This document shows, in pieces, positions 24,275 through 26,181 of a stretch of 26,181 nucleotides of DNA. The stretch is taken from the NCBI GenBank assembly GCA_964530165.1, contig CAZGYE010000038.1:1-26181 (forward strand), read 5' to 3'. The DNA comes from CAZGYE01 sp964530165 (GTDB taxonomy: Bacteria; Planctomycetota; Planctomycetia; Planctomycetales; Planctomycetaceae). Numbering within the stretch: the first letter of the stretch is position 1; the number at the start of each line of letters is the position of its first letter. Under the pieces are notes generated by a model. The model did no database searches. It saw only the letters and a list, made by a program, of their open reading frames with translations, and had not been told where the DNA came from. Both the position numbers and the translations under genes were made by a program.

Positions 24275-25849
24275 ATGTCTGGACCGGTGGTCGACCTGCC
24301 TGAGCGGATGAACGCCGCCGTTGTTCTGGTGGATGACAACGTGGAGGCGGGGCGGGGCGAGAAAGTTGCAATCTACGACGTCGGCGACGGGTCTGCCCAC
24401 ACGTACAACGACGTGCTGAAAGGAACGAACCGCATCGGCAACGTACTCAAGGAGCTGGGCGTGCGGATGGAGGAGCGCGTCATGCTCCTGCTGCCGGATT
24501 CACCCGAGCTGGTGTGCAGCTTCTTCGGGGCGATCAAGATCGGCGCGGTGCCCATCCCGACCAATACGTTGCTGAAAGCCTATAGCTACGAGTACCTGCT
24601 GGGCGACAGCCGGGCGCGCGTGCTGATCGTCAGCGAGTCCCTGTTGGACCAAATCGAGCCGATCAAAGATAAGCTCCGCCACCTGCAGCAGATCATTGTT
24701 GTCGGTCAGGCCGAGGGCGATCACCTTTCCTATCGAGAGCTGGTCGAGGCCGCCTCGCCGGAGCTAACGCCCGAAATGATGAGCAAAGACGACGCCTGTT
24801 TCTGGCTTTACAGCTCAGGGACCACTGCGTTTCCCAAGGGGGCGGTTCATTTGCAGCACGACATGATCGTTTCGGCCGATCTGTATGCCCGACCGATCTT
24901 GGACATCAACGAGAACGACCGCGCCTTTTCGATCGCCAAACTGTTTTTCGCCTACGGACTGGGCAACGGACTCTACTTCCCCTTCCGCGTCGGCGCGACG
25001 ACGATTTTGTATCCGGGCAAGCCCGACGCCGTGAAGTTCTACGAGATCATCCAAGAGTACCAGCCGACCATTTTCTTTTGTGTGCCGACGGCCTATGCCA
25101 GTATGCTGGCCGTCGAGGACGCCGCGGCGCGTTTTGACACATCCAGCCTTCGCCTGAGCGTCTCGGCCGGCGAGGCCCTGCCGGCCGCGTTGTTCGATCG
25201 CTGGAAGGAACGGTTCGGCGTCGAGATTCTGGACGGTATCGGCTCGACCGAGATCATCCATATTTTCATCTCCAACCAGTCCGGCCGTGTCAAAGCGGGT
25301 TCGACCGGTGAAGTTGTTCCCGGCTATGAGGCCCGCGTCGTGGATGACCAGGGCCGAGACCTGCCCGACGGCGAGGTCGGCGATCTGCTGATCAAAGGCG
25401 ACTCGATCTGCACGTGCTACTGGAACAAACACGAACAGACGAAGGACACCATCCTGGGCCATTGGATTCGCACCGGCGACAAATACCTCCGGGACGAAGA
25501 CGGCTATTTCTGGCACCAAGGCCGCTCCGACGACATGCTGAAGGTCGGCGGAATTTGGGTCTCGCCGGTCGAGATCGAAAGCGCGCTGGTGGAACACCCG
25601 GCCGTACTGGAAAACGCCGTGGTCGGCGTTCCGGACAAAGAAAACCTCATCAAGCCCAAAGCCTTCATCAGGCTCAAAGACGGTTTTCAAGGGTCCGACG
25701 AATTGCGGGCGGAGCTGCAGAAATTCGTGAAAGAAAAGATCGGCGTCTACAAGTACCCGCGCTGGATCCAGTTCGTCGATGAGCTGCCGAAAACGGCGAC
25801 GGGCAAAATTCAGCGCTACAAGCTCAGGAAACAACCCGCGGAGGAATGA
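24275..25849 (+). CDS. Benzoate-CoA ligase (AMP-forming)
   Basis: 524 codons, ATG 24275, with AAGGG 8 nt upstream. It activates benzoate or a related aryl acid to its CoA thioester using ATP. ANL-superfamily motifs are in order: the P-loop motif YSSGTTAFPKG at 179-189 (the usual Gly after TT is Ala), the A5 motif DGIGSTEIIHIFISN, TGDKYLRDEDGYFWHQGRSDD, and the C-terminal A10 motif LPKTATGKIQRYKLR with the catalytic Lys. GIGSTEI-HIF-SN and PKTATGKIQR-KLR are characteristic of the benzoate-CoA ligase family (TIGR02262), and the length is as usual. The stop overlaps, or nearly abuts, the next gene, whose product also belongs to benzoyl-CoA catabolism. Exact aryl substrate (benzoate, hydroxybenzoate, other) is inferred only at family level. 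Confidence 0.88.
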   Translation: MSGPVVDLPERMNAAVVLVDDNVEAGRGEKVAIYDVGDGSAHTYNDVLKGTNRIGNVLKELGVRMEERVMLLLPDSPELVCSFFGAIKIGAVPIPTNTLLKAYSYEYLLGDSRARVLIVSESLLDQIEPIKDKLRHLQQIIVVGQAEGDHLSYRELVEAASPELTPEMMSKDDACFWLYSSGTTAFPKGAVHLQHDMIVSADLYARPILDINENDRAFSIAKLFFAYGLGNGLYFPFRVGATTILYPGKPDAVKFYEIIQEYQPTIFFCVPTAYASMLAVEDAAARFDTSSLRLSVSAGEALPAALFDRWKERFGVEILDGIGSTEIIHIFISNQSGRVKAGSTGEVVPGYEARVVDDQGRDLPDGEVGDLLIKGDSICTCYWNKHEQTKDTILGHWIRTGDKYLRDEDGYFWHQGRSDDMLKVGGIWVSPVEIESALVEHPAVLENAVVGVPDKENLIKPKAFIRLKDGFQGSDELRAELQKFVKEKIGVYKYPRWIQFVDELPKTATGKIQRYKLRKQPAEE

Positions 25850-25854
25850 AAACC

Positions 25855-26181
25855 GTGCAAATCTCCTCGTGGATGGTCAACACGCCCGGTGAGCCGATGG
25901 TCCTCGAAGAGCGGGACGAGACGGCCGAGGCGGGCGAAGTGCTCGTCCAAGTCGCCGGTTGCGGCGTCTGCCACACCGATTTGGGTTTCTACTATGAAGG
26001 CGTGCCGACTCGCCACGCGTTCCCGTTGACCCTGGGTCACGAGGTCAGCGGCCGGGTTGTGGAAACCGGCCCCGGCGCCGAAGAGTGGGTCGGCCGCGAC
26101 GTTGTTGTCCCGGCGGTGATTCCTTGCGGAGAGTGCGCGGCCTGCCGGTCGGGCCGGGGGTCGATCTGCCCGAAGCAGATC
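25855..26181 (+). CDS. had: 6-hydroxycyclohex-1-ene-1-carbonyl-CoA dehydrogenase-like, partial
   Basis: The first about 110 codons of a zinc-dependent alcohol dehydrogenase running off the window. Visible are the catalytic zinc site CGVCHTD, LGHEVSGRVVETG (GHE motif) and the structural zinc lobe PCGECAACRSGRGSIC with four cysteines. The strings CHTDLGFYYEGVPTRHAFPLTLGHE and VVPAVIPCGEC match what I recall of Had (TIGR03201), which oxidises 6-hydroxycyclohex-1-ene-1-carbonyl-CoA in the Thauera-type benzoyl-CoA pathway. Start choice: ATG 25846 overlaps the ligase stop (ATGA) but directly abuts GGAGGA; GTG 25855 is 10 nt from GGAGG and is preferred. Other medium-chain dehydrogenases are possible because the C-terminal two thirds are not seen. 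Confidence 0.72.
   Translation, partial: MQISSWMVNTPGEPMVLEERDETAEAGEVLVQVAGCGVCHTDLGFYYEGVPTRHAFPLTLGHEVSGRVVETGPGAEEWVGRDVVVPAVIPCGECAACRSGRGSICPKQI

Overview
The window looks like chromosome of a planctomycete (phylum Planctomycetota), probably from a metagenome or a little-studied lineage. The evidence is the gene families: secreted PVC-type haem proteins with HEAT repeats, a DUF1549/DUF1553 protein, two DUF1501 proteins with Tat signals, a secreted WD40 protein and a PPC-domain protein. The intergenic palindromic repeats are also of a kind I associate with this phylum. The DNA is GC-rich. No rRNA, tRNA or CRISPR array was seen.

Layout. (1) Positions 1 to about 595, minus strand: a fragment that reads like the conjugation module of a proteobacterial integrative and conjugative element (ICE), joined in frame to the truncated end of a planctomycete HEAT-repeat gene. 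(2) 536-5617, minus: two secreted PQQ-like propeller/HEAT proteins, one carrying a c-type haem domain. The first contains an in-frame block of 27-bp repeats. (3) 5712-7455, minus: a two-helix membrane protein and a Tat-exported neutral-ceramidase-like protein. (4) 7456-8139: a non-coding divergent region with a 125-bp MITE-like element and another hairpin. (5) 8140-10086, plus: a YVTN propeller fused to a dihaem cytochrome. (6) 10766-21859, plus: a likely operon of DUF1549/1553, DUF1501, DUF1501, WD40 and PPC proteins. (7) 22093-24098: an Rrf2-type regulator and a class II DAHP synthase. (8) 24275 to the window end: a benzoate-CoA ligase overlapping, or directly abutting, the start of a 6-hydroxycyclohex-1-ene-1-carbonyl-CoA dehydrogenase gene.

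The most unusual signal is in region 6. Two unrelated secreted proteins of the same operon carry four large in-frame insertions of Ala/Lys/Gln/Glu-rich, TolA-like helical sequence (about 100-245 codons each). The inserts are built from shared modules that are still near-identical at the DNA level in places (83 of 84 bases between two of them; exact 32-bp and 27-bp matches between the two genes). They interrupt recognisable domains at linker positions. The last one ends at what looks like a +1 frameshift. I read them as a spreading coiled-coil cassette that may let the operon's products associate; that function is inference.

The other points of interest are the ICE/planctomycete junction (real insertion or assembly chimera) and a possible benzoyl-CoA degradation operon next to an aromatic-biosynthesis gene under a cysteine-rich Rrf2 regulator.
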